Made by a program: the position numbers and the translations under genes. Positions 8,501 to 14,760 of a stretch of 64,000 nt of DNA are shown here, piece after piece. The notes under the pieces are model-generated. The model did no database searches, had not been told where the DNA came from, and worked only from the letters and a program-made list of their open reading frames with translations. Each line of letters begins with the position of its first letter. Position 1 is the stretch's first letter. Source of the DNA: Lysinibacillus piscis (lineage in GTDB: Bacteria; Bacillota; Bacilli; Bacillales_A; Planococcaceae); the NCBI RefSeq assembly GCF_026012395.1, contig NZ_BRZA01000001.1, positions 62,001 to 126,000 of the forward strand, in the 5' to 3' direction.

Positions 8501-9185
8501 ATGCCGCAAAGGAATTATGCACTGTTGCTTTAAAGTCCTCAAAGCTTAGTTCATTATCCTTATGTTTGTCAATCATATTGACGATTAAATAAACATTTGG
8601 ATTATATTTCATTAATTGCTTCGTAAATTGGAAATTCAATTCAGACTGCACATGATTGTAGTCCATTGTGTAAAATACGCTGTCTGCAATATGCAGTGCC
8701 GATTCGGTAGACATTCTGTGCGCATCATCCGTGGAATCAACCCCTGGTGTATCCATCACCGTTACACCTAGTGGCAATGTAGAGGCACTATGACCGATTT
8801 CAATTTGCGATACTAAATCCCCATTTTTACTTAGCTCTTTCACCGTTTTAAAATCGTAGCCTGCCTCAAATTTAACAGGCTTATCATCATGCATATAAAC
8901 AATCGCAAAATCCTCTGCTGATTTATGCACCTTCACAATGTTAGCACTTGTTGGAATGGGACTGGATGCCAATAAATTTTCACCTGATAACGCATTAATC
9001 ATACTTGATTTACCCGCAGAAAAATGCCCTGCAAAGCCAATGACATATTCCCTTTGCTGTAGCTTACGAGCAAAGAGCGCTGTTTTTTCCATACGCTCTG
9101 TATCACCATTATGCTGATAGATTATGTACTGTAATGAGGCCTGCTTTAATAGCCCCTCTAATTGTTGCTCAAAATCATTCATCAA
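5571..9185 (-). CDS. dynA: Dynamin-like GTPase, double (DynA-type)
   Basis: This is a 1204-residue bacterial dynamin with two complete dynamin modules in one chain, as in B. subtilis DynA (YpbR, about 1190 residues), which tethers and fuses membranes under stress. Each half has a P-loop (GHFSAGKSS near residue 53 and GAFSAGKSS near residue 638), a DTPG switch (VMDTPGVDS and LVDTPGADS) and a G4-like motif (NMIDK and NAIDL). Long helical stalk regions follow each GTPase. The start is TTG at 9185 with AAGGAG nine bases upstream, and the adjacent ATG at 9182 is equally possible. It is the first gene of a two-gene unit with the sulfurtransferase and diverges from the DUF4183 pair. Confidence 0.92.
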   Translation of the reverse strand: MMNDFEQQLEGLLKQASLQYIIYQHNGDTERMEKTALFARKLQQREYVIGFAGHFSAGKSSMINALSGENLLASSPIPTSANIVKVHKSAEDFAIVYMHDDKPVKFEAGYDFKTVKELSKNGDLVSQIEIGHSASTLPLGVTVMDTPGVDSTDDAHRMSTESALHIADSVFYTMDYNHVQSELNFQFTKQLMKYNPNVYLIVNMIDKHKDNELSFEDFKATVHNSFAAWGVVPKGVFFTSLREPEHPHNDFATVKKIVMDSMNDWQEQLVQTATNTLRLLQSEHDHYLMEERQDRLAIDEDILSADDWAHHQDILEQYNQLNRQVELFSIEAWNETFEEQRKELLANAAIMPADLREKLRLYLESQQESFKVGGLFTAKKKTAEERERRKEDAYSTYQTVVHAQITGHLKGLMKKALKDVGALNEERATAIDQYVFALPFSLVEEQMQAGALLTGDALLNFANRVAEATKRYFIQETDQWKKAQADILQAVATETATPSKLKMAGMQAKVDAIRAVLEIEGYQQYSASVMHQASNEIRQLANTQLTNWANDFKRAQAEIRLFDESMLKPKTEAPQQEEQQQAVNVANLPIDGVVKRALHTANAVKEVQGFAEVAAYLENKVARLQQKDFTIALFGAFSAGKSSFSNALMGAPVLPVSPNPTTAAINKIRPVTAEHPHETADVQLKTAEQMLEDIQGSYAAIGLSVSSLEEAFKRADEGLAVKLSDERLNVHKSFIRAYQEGYPAFQTELGKVLRVERAEFEAFVAQENKSCFVDNIDFYFDSPLTRMGVTLVDTPGADSINARHTGVAFEYIRNADAILFITYYNHAFAKADREFLIQLGRVKDAFELDKMFFIVNAIDLATTEEEQEDVKGYVRSELQRFGIRFPRLYGVSSLLALKEKTEGVDFTSGMPPFEEAFHTFLHDELSALAVQALAEEVEKTEQRLGDLIAQTEDNLKRKDERLAELTTLSQHVTAQFATLPTTMLESEMKQELDELLYYVLQRVYYRYPEFFKEGYNPSTFAAMPAQQALEHALKEVLQSLRFDFTQEMRVTNFRLSQFITKKMQQRFKDEVRELKALNRSFSFLAFEGSAPNLLEFEGPFADFTKYTSVKSYFRNQKAFFEKNEKMKLSEALEALTKPDAQHYLDKQKASFIQWALVFMAEEAEKLRQHIVQQALEQINTERLALQEESRLASWKTIYAQLQHV

Positions 9186-9354
9186 AACAAGAAACTCCTT
9201 TACCTACTGAATTCATCTATGTAGTATTCTACCTTATTCGACAGGCAAAGTATAACACTAATTTATCTTGATTCTGTAAGCATATGGATACATAACTATA
9301 GCAATGTTCGCTACATGCATATTGTAGAGAAAAGGCATTGGAGGTAATTTGACA

Positions 9355-9765
9355 ATGGTACATAAAAAAATCCGACGCATAATTGATTGTGAAAAACAAT
9401 GCAAATGGCCACATCTTATTGCGAGTGATGCAGCTTGTATACAACCACCGCCCCCTGTCATTGTGCCAGAAGGCTCAATTATTCCTACTGTCTATCGTTA
9501 TTTTTATATTGCTGCCACAGATATCTCCTTAGTCGGTGGCGCTACACTATCTGCTTCTCTTTTTTCTGATGATTTTGGTCAAGGCGTGACAACGATGACA
9601 CTTTTCCAGCCAAATGGCTATGTCAATTTGTATATCAATGCAGTGATGCAGGAGGCTGGCATCTACACCATCACATCTGAAGCCTTAAGCTTTGCACCCT
9701 ACCCAGCTACTATTTACAGAGGTACACCTATTATTATTGAATCCCTTGGTTTTCACCAAGCTTGA
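9355..9765 (+). CDS. DUF4183-domain protein 1
   Basis: This is a 136-residue protein whose C-terminal hundred residues form a DUF4183 unit: an aromatic strand VYRYFYIAA, then GYVNLYINAVMQEAGIYTI and TIYRGTPIIIE. The N-terminal part is basic, with two cysteines (IDCEKQCKW), and a proline patch (QPPPP) joins it to the domain. DUF4183 proteins are common in spore-formers and often sit at the ends of collagen-like exosporium proteins, so a spore-surface role is plausible but not shown here. The ATG at 9355 lies nine bases from GGAGGT, and a TTG at 9349 is an alternative. It is followed 14 bases later by a second DUF4183 gene. Confidence 0.75.
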   Translation: MVHKKIRRIIDCEKQCKWPHLIASDAACIQPPPPVIVPEGSIIPTVYRYFYIAATDISLVGGATLSASLFSDDFGQGVTTMTLFQPNGYVNLYINAVMQEAGIYTITSEALSFAPYPATIYRGTPIIIESLGFHQA

Positions 9766-9779
9766 AAGGAGGTGACAAT

Positions 9780-10100
9780 TTGGCACTTTCCATTATTAAT
9801 ATTCATGTCAATGTCACAGGTACATCCACACGCTTTTTCAATGTGTTAGCAGCTCCTTTAGTCATTGTAGATAACTCCACTGTGGCAGTAGGTTCATTTT
9901 TAGATGACAGCGGTACAGCAGCAACGGCTTTTCCAGTTGTAACAAATGGTTATTATAATTTGTATATCAATGGTGTTTTACAGGAGGGTGACACATATTC
10001 CGTTTCTGCAACAGAGCTAACTTTCCATACCGTAACAGGCACACTCGTTGCAGGTACACCACTAGTGTTGGAAGCGGTGGAGTTGGTTACAGTCATTTAA
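9780..10100 (+). CDS. DUF4183-domain protein 2
   Basis: This is a 106-residue protein that is almost only a DUF4183 unit. The segments GYYNLYINGVLQEGDTYSV and GTLVAGTPLVLEAVE line up with GYVNLYINAVMQEAGIYTI and ATIYRGTPIIIE of the preceding gene, so the two are paralogues. The start is TTG at 9780 with AAAGGAGGTG five bases before it. An upstream TTG in frame would overlap the ribosome site and is rejected. The pair ends at a strong terminator. It probably forms a homo- or hetero-assembly with its neighbour on the spore surface, which is inference. Confidence 0.75.
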   Translation: MALSIINIHVNVTGTSTRFFNVLAAPLVIVDNSTVAVGSFLDDSGTAATAFPVVTNGYYNLYINGVLQEGDTYSVSATELTFHTVTGTLVAGTPLVLEAVELVTVI

Positions 10101-10145
10101 TCGCTTTGTGCAACAGTTACCTATATAAATTGTACTAGATAATAT

Positions 10146-10190
10146 AAAAATCGCTTGTACACATGAACTGTGTATCAAGCGATTTTCTAT
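10146..10190. terminator. Bidirectional intrinsic terminator
   Basis: Stem AAATCGCTTG(A)TACACA pairing with TGTGTATCAAGCGATTT, flanked by A and T runs, between the convergent DUF4183 and pxpA genes. Confidence 0.85.
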
Positions 10191-10203
10191 TTGGCAACAA
10201 TGA

Positions 10204-10917
10204 TTACTTTTTACGCAACGCAGCAATTTTCTCAGCATATACCAGCGCATGTGGACCATCGCCATGAATACATAATGTTTGGGCTGGTAGCTTTATTTTA
10301 TCGCCTTGTACAGCGATGACCTCATTGGCTGTCAAAATCCCTTGTACATGAGCTAGCATTTCTTGTTCTGTATCAATCAATGCGTTGGCTTCACGTCTAC
10401 TCACTAATGTCCCGTCCACATTGTAACGACGATCTGCAAATACTTCTTCATAGACTTGTAAGCCCTTATCCCTTGCCATCTCGACTATTTGACTACCAGC
10501 TAAGCTATATAGAATCGCTGTTGGCTGGACATCCTGTACAGCTTGCACAACCGCTTCTGCTAGTTCTCGATTATTGGCACTTTGATTATAGAGTGCACCA
10601 TGTGGCTTGACATGATGGAGTGTGCCACCTGCCACTGTGATAAATGCCTGTAATGCACCGATTTGATACACGACCATATCATAAATTTCCTGTGCTTGAA
10701 AGTGCATATCTCGACGCCCAAAACCTTCTAAATCAGGATAACCTGGGTGAGCACCAATATGGACATTTTTCTGAATAGCTGCTCGTACTAGCTCATGCAT
10801 CAATGTATGATTCCCCGCATGATAACCGCAAGCTATATTCATCGATGTCACATAATCTAAAATACGTTGATCTGTATGAACACTTTCTCCAAGATCACAA
10901 TTAATATCCAAAGCCAT
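10204..10917 (-). CDS. pxpA: 5-Oxoprolinase subunit A (LamB/YcsF family)
   Basis: This is the 237-residue YcsF-type subunit of the prokaryotic ATP-dependent 5-oxoprolinase PxpABC, which opens 5-oxoproline to glutamate. The family N-terminus LDINCDLGES is present, as are IACGYHAGN, NVHIGAHPGYPDLEGFGRR, the segment VKPHGALYN and the C-terminal CIHGD. The ATG at 10917 follows GGAGGTG by five bases. It is the last gene of pcp-pxpB-pxpC-pxpA, two bases after pxpC. The whole unit would take pyroglutamyl peptides through pyroglutamate to glutamate. Length and motifs are normal for the family. Confidence 0.95.
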   Translation of the reverse strand: MALDINCDLGESVHTDQRILDYVTSMNIACGYHAGNHTLMHELVRAAIQKNVHIGAHPGYPDLEGFGRRDMHFQAQEIYDMVVYQIGALQAFITVAGGTLHHVKPHGALYNQSANNRELAEAVVQAVQDVQPTAILYSLAGSQIVEMARDKGLQVYEEVFADRRYNVDGTLVSRREANALIDTEQEMLAHVQGILTANEVIAVQGDKIKLPAQTLCIHGDGPHALVYAEKIAALRKK

Positions 10918-10919
10918 TT

Positions 10920-11783
10920 CTACACCTCCATCAATGTAAATTTCACTGTATCCAACCGGCGCATTTGAGCGATTTGGTCTAAATCATCCTCATGCACAGT
11001 CGCAATAATCGGATAGCCTCCTACCGTTTGAGCATCTGCCATCAAGACAATTGGCTCACCGCTTTTCGGCACTTGAATCGTACCAAATTGTGTCGCCTCT
11101 GATAAAATATCCCTTGGCTGCTGTAGCTGTAATACCCCACCCTTTAAGTAATACCCCATTCGATTACCACTGACAAATTGAAAAGTCGTTTCTATAAATT
11201 GTTGCTGACTTTCGATTGAAAACAGATGGAAATGAGGTCCTTTAAATGCACGAACAACGCGATGTGATTCAAACTGTGGACGATATGGTGCGTAGAGCCC
11301 CCTTGTCTTAGTACTTGAAGCAACAGACTGCCCATACAGTATATGTCCTTTTTGCAATGACTCACCCATATGCCCTAAAGGAAAACAAGAGCGACTTCCT
11401 AATTGTTGCTCTGCTTGAAATCCCCCATATGGTGTGAGATAAAGAATAGCTCCCTTTACCACTCGTTGTATAGTCAATCGATCTCCCTTTTTTAGTTGGA
11501 AGGTTTTCCACATCTCGATTGGTAGCCCATTCACTAAACAGATGCTTTCTGCTCCTGTTAATACATAGGTCGCCTCTGCCAATGCCTCAAACTCAAAACC
11601 ACCAATAAATAGCTCTAAAGATGTTTCATTATCTGTATGTCCTAAAATGAGATGGGAAGCTTGAAAAGAGCGCCGATCCATTGCACCTGCAGTAGGAACA
11701 CCATATGCACGATAGCCGTAGCGCCCTTGATCTTGCAGACTACCATAAACACCTTGCTTTCTTACTAAAAGAAGTGGCCTCAA
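10920..11783 (-). CDS. pxpC: 5-Oxoprolinase subunit C (KipA/biotin-dependent carboxylase-like)
   Basis: This is the 287-residue C subunit of 5-oxoprolinase, also known as KipA. Motifs include GVYGSLQDQGRYGYRAYGVP, GAMDRRSF, LELFIGGFEF, RLTIQRVVKGAILYL and, near the C-terminus, VLMADAQTVGGYPIIATV. The start is TTG at 11783, seven bases after GGAGGTGA and overlapping the pxpB stop in a TTGA junction, so the two are coupled. Together with PxpB it forms the ATP-using part of the enzyme. In B. subtilis the homologue also affects the sporulation kinase inhibitor KipI. The gene context here argues for the metabolic role. Confidence 0.93.
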   Translation of the reverse strand: MRPLLLVRKQGVYGSLQDQGRYGYRAYGVPTAGAMDRRSFQASHLILGHTDNETSLELFIGGFEFEALAEATYVLTGAESICLVNGLPIEMWKTFQLKKGDRLTIQRVVKGAILYLTPYGGFQAEQQLGSRSCFPLGHMGESLQKGHILYGQSVASSTKTRGLYAPYRPQFESHRVVRAFKGPHFHLFSIESQQQFIETTFQFVSGNRMGYYLKGGVLQLQQPRDILSEATQFGTIQVPKSGEPIVLMADAQTVGGYPIIATVHEDDLDQIAQMRRLDTVKFTLMEV

Positions 11784-12472
11784 TAACTATTCACCTCCAT
11801 TTGTCGAAACTCTGCTTTCGTGATTTCATAAAATTGGATGCAATCACCCACATCTAGTAAAAAGGGTTGTGCTCTTTGCATTTGAAATAACTTTAGGGGC
11901 GTTTTGCCGATAATATTCCAACCACCTGGTGAATCGAGAGGATAAATACCTGTTTGTGCACCACCAATACCAACTGAGCTTGCCGCTACTCGCTGACGTG
12001 GCTTAGCTAAACGTGGCACAAATAATGCTTCCGCTAGTTCACCTAGATACGGAAAGCCAGGTAAAAAACCAATGACATATACACGATAGACCTTCGCTAA
12101 ATGAAGCTGTTTAATCTGCTCGTAGGCTAAGCCTGTATAATCCATCACTCGTTGCATATCTAAAGCAAATTCCTCATCATAGCAAAGGGGAATTTGAATT
12201 GGTGTATGGGACACACTCACCTCTATGCTTGCTTGTTGTGCGTACCATTGTTCACGTAACGGCTGCAATGCTACCTTTCGTTTTACATAAGCAGTAACCG
12301 TTGCATAACTTGCTACCACTTCTAACAAATCCGCAGATAATGCCTGTTGTAGAAATGTACGAAATAATCGAACATTGCGACTATTTTCTGCTGATATTTC
12401 CTCTTGAAATGCAAAACGTATCGTATACTGACTTACCCAAAATGCCGTCGGAAATTCAATCATTCTTTGCAT
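11780..12472 (-). CDS. pxpB: 5-Oxoprolinase subunit B (KipI family)
   Basis: This is a 230-residue KipI-type subunit. The family block HLAKVYRVYVIGFLPGFPYL is present, followed by LFVPRLAKPRQRVAASSVGI, GGAQTGIYPLDSPGGWNIIG and the end PFLLDVGDCIQFYEI. I start at ATG 12472, which has TTGAGGAAG six bases upstream inside the end of pcp. The longer frame adds twelve residues that only overlap pcp. The gene overlaps pcp by 17 bases and pxpC by four, so the operon is tightly coupled. KipI in B. subtilis inhibits sporulation kinase A, but the location next to pcp points to 5-oxoproline breakdown. Confidence 0.92.
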   Translation of the reverse strand: MQRMIEFPTAFWVSQYTIRFAFQEEISAENSRNVRLFRTFLQQALSADLLEVVASYATVTAYVKRKVALQPLREQWYAQQASIEVSVSHTPIQIPLCYDEEFALDMQRVMDYTGLAYEQIKQLHLAKVYRVYVIGFLPGFPYLGELAEALFVPRLAKPRQRVAASSVGIGGAQTGIYPLDSPGGWNIIGKTPLKLFQMQRAQPFLLDVGDCIQFYEITKAEFRQMEVNSY

Positions 12473-13070
12473 GAACAGCTTCCTCAAGACAAAGCTCAAT
12501 ACTAGCAATTAAATCCTGCAAATGCCAGCCAGGTATTTTTCCATGTTGAATCGCTAGCTCAAATGATGCAGGAATATGGATAAATCCTGCTAGCACTCCT
12601 TCATGCTGCCGTGCATAAACAAGCCCTTCATACATAATGTTATTGCATAAATATGTACCCGCTGTATTGGAGATTTCTGCTGGATATCCTTCTTGATGCA
12701 AACGATTCACCATATTGCGAATAGGTAAATTCGTTAAATAGGCATCTGCCCCGTCAGAATAAATACTTTCATCTACTGGTGTATAGCCATTATTATCTGG
12801 CTCCCCATCCTTGACATTAATCGCTATACGCTCTGGTGTTATTTTAAAACGCCCTCCTGCTAAGCCCATAGAAAGAATAATGGTCGGCTGGATTTCCTCA
12901 ATATATTGCTTCAGTTGATGTGCTGCCTTTTGAAAATCTACAGATAGCACACGTCCTTCGATTATATAATTACCAATTGACGTTCCTGCTAATGCTTCGA
13001 CAATTTGCATTGTTGGATTGATTTTATAAGCTAAAAATGGTTCAAAGCCTGTTAATAAAATTTTAGTCAT
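12456..13070 (-). CDS. pcp: Pyroglutamyl-peptidase I
   Basis: This is a 204-residue cysteine peptidase of family C15 that removes N-terminal pyroglutamate from peptides. The N-terminus KILLTGFEPF is the family signature. The catalytic triad is visible as the glutamate in ITPERIAIN, the cysteine in AGTYLCNNIMY and the histidine in AGFIHIPAS. Length is typical. It is the first gene of the operon, and its product pyroglutamate is the substrate of the PxpABC enzyme encoded behind it, so the four genes form one short pathway. The ribosome site is AAAAGGGA, eleven bases from the ATG, rather far. Confidence 0.95.
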   Translation of the reverse strand: MTKILLTGFEPFLAYKINPTMQIVEALAGTSIGNYIIEGRVLSVDFQKAAHQLKQYIEEIQPTIILSMGLAGGRFKITPERIAINVKDGEPDNNGYTPVDESIYSDGADAYLTNLPIRNMVNRLHQEGYPAEISNTAGTYLCNNIMYEGLVYARQHEGVLAGFIHIPASFELAIQHGKIPGWHLQDLIASIELCLEEAVHAKND

Positions 13071-13098
13071 CTGCTATTTATTCCCTTTTATTCAAATA

Positions 13099-13132
13099 AA
13101 TCCCGCACCAACTAATTGTTCATGCGGGATAT
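13099..13132 (-). terminator. Hairpin downstream of a small membrane gene
   Basis: ATCCCGCA and TGCGGGAT form an eight-base stem separated by about 15 bases. On the minus strand it is followed by TTATTT, so it is a weak terminator candidate for the 29-residue ORF. Confidence 0.5.
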
Positions 13133-13140
13133 AGCCACTA

Positions 13141-13230
13141 TTATTTTAAATGTGTTGTTGTTTTTTTCATTACATAGTTCCCTATACCTGTATAAACAAT
13201 TACTGCTACACCAATCAGAACAAAGGTCAT
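13141..13230 (-). CDS. Tiny membrane protein, 29 residues
   Basis: This short ORF starts at ATG 13230, which is preceded by AAAAAGGAG at an eight-base distance. It encodes one hydrophobic helix (FVLIGVAVIVYTGIGNYVM) followed by a basic tail (KKTTTH), the pattern of a single-pass small membrane protein. It is followed by a hairpin. I know no family for it. It diverges from the CheX-like gene and lies upstream of the pcp operon on the same strand. The strong ribosome site and clean termination make it likely real. Its role is unknown. Confidence 0.6.
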   Translation of the reverse strand: MTFVLIGVAVIVYTGIGNYVMKKTTTHLK

Positions 13231-13357
13231 TTGATAGACACTCCTTTTTAGTCATTATGTCTTAGCTTTATAACACCTCGATTTGGTCAAGTAAACAGAT
13301 GCACAATCGTGACGATAACAACATACCTTTTCGAAATCACTTACTTTTCGATTGAAT

Positions 13358-13388
13358 TTGACAATCATTCTCATAAACATCATATAAA
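13358..13388 (+). promoter_or_regulatory. Promoter overlapped by a Fur-box-like palindrome
   Basis: TGACAATCATTCTCA at 13359-13373 matches the Bacillus Fur 7-1-7 consensus TGATAATNATTATCA at 12 of 14 informative positions. It begins inside a perfect TTGACA -35 (13358-13363). A -10-like CATATA or TATAAA follows 17 or 19 bases later. It faces the CheX-like gene, about 90 bases downstream. Iron repression is inferred. Confidence 0.5.
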
Positions 13389-13473
13389 TTTCATGTAAAT
13401 TCGTCAAGACATGCCTTCATCTTATGCTTTCAACATGATAAGATAATAGGAAAGGATGGGAAAGGAAGAGATA

Positions 13474-13938
13474 ATGATGAGTAGTTCGAAGCATTTTCAA
13501 ACCATTTTAAATGGTACAATTCACGCGCTAAAAACAATACTACCTGTGGAAATTGAGGTACAAGCACCAAGTATTGTGGCAGAGCCCTTTCAACAACAAC
13601 AAATGGGTGTATTAATTGGTTTAATCGGTGATTTAAAAGGTCGTGTCATTATTGATTCTTCTCCCGAAGTATTTAGTGGTATTGGCAGTGTGATGTTTGG
13701 TATGCCATTAGAAGGTGCCATGTTAGAATCCTTCACTGGTGAACTTGGCAATATGATCGCAGGCAATTTATGTACAGCTGTAGGGCAAGAAAACCTTGAA
13801 ATCGATATTACGCCACCAACTGTCATGGTCGGAAATACGAAATTATATGGCTTTGAGCGGGCCTTTTCACTTCCTGTCAGCATCCCAACGATTGGACCGA
13901 TGACCGTGTTATTAACAATTGAAGAAGACGAAGAATAA
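13474..13938 (+). CDS. CheX-like chemotaxis protein
   Basis: This is a 154-residue protein of the CheX/CheC phosphatase group that removes phosphate from CheY-type regulators. The signature helix is seen as SFTGELGNMIAGNLCTAVG, where E and N are the phosphatase pair. A second strand pair surrounds LPVSIPTIGPMTVLLTIEED. Of three possible ATGs (13456, 13474, 13477) I use 13474, which has GGAAGAG at a proper distance. The gene is a single unit ending in a terminator, with no chemotaxis genes nearby. In other Firmicutes similar orphan CheX proteins are annotated without proven targets. The Fur-box-like site upstream is unexpected for this family. Confidence 0.8.
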   Translation: MMSSSKHFQTILNGTIHALKTILPVEIEVQAPSIVAEPFQQQQMGVLIGLIGDLKGRVIIDSSPEVFSGIGSVMFGMPLEGAMLESFTGELGNMIAGNLCTAVGQENLEIDITPPTVMVGNTKLYGFERAFSLPVSIPTIGPMTVLLTIEEDEE

Positions 13939-13953
13939 TAGACTATTCTCCAA

Positions 13954-13990
13954 ACCATCTCGAACAGTGAGTCGAGATGGTTTTTATTTT
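13954..13990 (+). terminator. Intrinsic terminator of the CheX-like gene
   Basis: Stem ACCATCTCGA / TCGAGATGGT with loop ACAGTGAG... and a TTTTTATTTT tail. Confidence 0.9.
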
Positions 13991-14001
13991 GATTAGCAGT
14001 T

Positions 14002-14078
14002 TTCACATATTCTTCACATAAACCAGCCAAAGGTGTGATTTTTTTCACATCTTAAGAAAGGGAATTCTTATATGATGG
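14002..14078 (+). promoter_or_regulatory. Promoter region of the ba3 oxidase operon with three TTCACA repeats
   Basis: TTCACA occurs at 14002, 14013 and 14044. The last can serve as -35, with TATATG about 19 bases on as -10. The same hexamer is clustered upstream of the malic enzyme gene, suggesting a shared respiratory regulator, possibly ResD-like. This is by eye only. Confidence 0.4.
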
Positions 14079-14118
14079 CAGTAAGGAAACACATAATCCA
14101 TGCTTAGGAGGAGCGAAG

Positions 14119-14241
14119 ATGACAAATAAGAAAAAACCAGATGATAATTTAAAAGGCACACTCTATGCTGTATTCGGTGTTGGAATCATTATTATTTTGC
14201 TTTGGGTGTACTGCTTTGATTTATTTATCGGACGTTTTTAA
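14119..14241 (+). CDS. Cytochrome c oxidase subunit IIa, 40 residues
   Basis: This small protein has a charged N-terminus (TNKKKPDDNLKG) and a single hydrophobic helix (TLYAVFGVGIIIILLWVYCF), ending in GRF. This is the layout of subunit IIa of ba3-type oxidases, which supplies the helix missing from the one-helix subunit II. AGGAGGAG lies just before the ATG at 14119. It is the first gene of a three-gene operon with subunits II and I, 24 bases before subunit II. The call rests on layout and position and is strong for this oxidase class. Confidence 0.8.
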   Translation: MTNKKKPDDNLKGTLYAVFGVGIIIILLWVYCFDLFIGRF

Positions 14242-14265
14242 TTTAAAAAGAAGGGACAGAAACAT

Positions 14266-14760
14266 ATGCACATACATAAGTATGAGAAGTATTGGCTTGT
14301 GTTCGGAATCGCCACATTAGTAGCATTTCTTGTGATTGTCGGCGTTGGCGCATTCCATCAAGGCTCACATCCAAATAACGGTAAAAAAACATTAGACTAT
14401 GAAAAAGTAAGAGAGCATGAGATTTTTAGTAACCCTGGTGTGCACAAAGTAGAAGGCAAGGATTGGGATTATGAAGTCGTTGTCTTAGCATCAGCTTTCA
14501 ACTACGAGCCTCCTGTCATCGAAGTACCTCTTGGCGCAAAGGTGAAGTTCATTGCGACAAGTGCAGACGTTATGCATGGCTTTGAAGTGGCAGGTACAAA
14601 TATTAATATGATGCTAGAGCCTGGTTATATTTCAGAGTATGTCACAGAGGTCAATAAAGTAGGCGAGTTTTTAATCGTATGTAATGAATACTGTGGTACA
14701 GGACATACGATGATGCATTCTATGCTAAAGGTGGTGGATTCAAATGAGTCGCACAAATAA
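14266..14760 (+). CDS. cbaB: ba3-type cytochrome c oxidase subunit II (CuA)
   Basis: This is a 164-residue membrane-anchored subunit that carries the CuA electron-entry centre on the outer face. One N-terminal helix (residues about 8-30) is followed by a cupredoxin domain. CuA ligands are visible: the histidine in DVMHGFEVAG and, in the C-terminal loop, CNEYCGTGHTMMHSM with two cysteines, a histidine and a methionine. The domain is short, as in B-family (Thermus ba3-like) oxidases. Its end overlaps the start of subunit I by 17 bases. It accepts electrons from cytochrome c and passes them to subunit I. Confidence 0.93.
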   Translation: MHIHKYEKYWLVFGIATLVAFLVIVGVGAFHQGSHPNNGKKTLDYEKVREHEIFSNPGVHKVEGKDWDYEVVVLASAFNYEPPVIEVPLGAKVKFIATSADVMHGFEVAGTNINMMLEPGYISEYVTEVNKVGEFLIVCNEYCGTGHTMMHSMLKVVDSNESHK

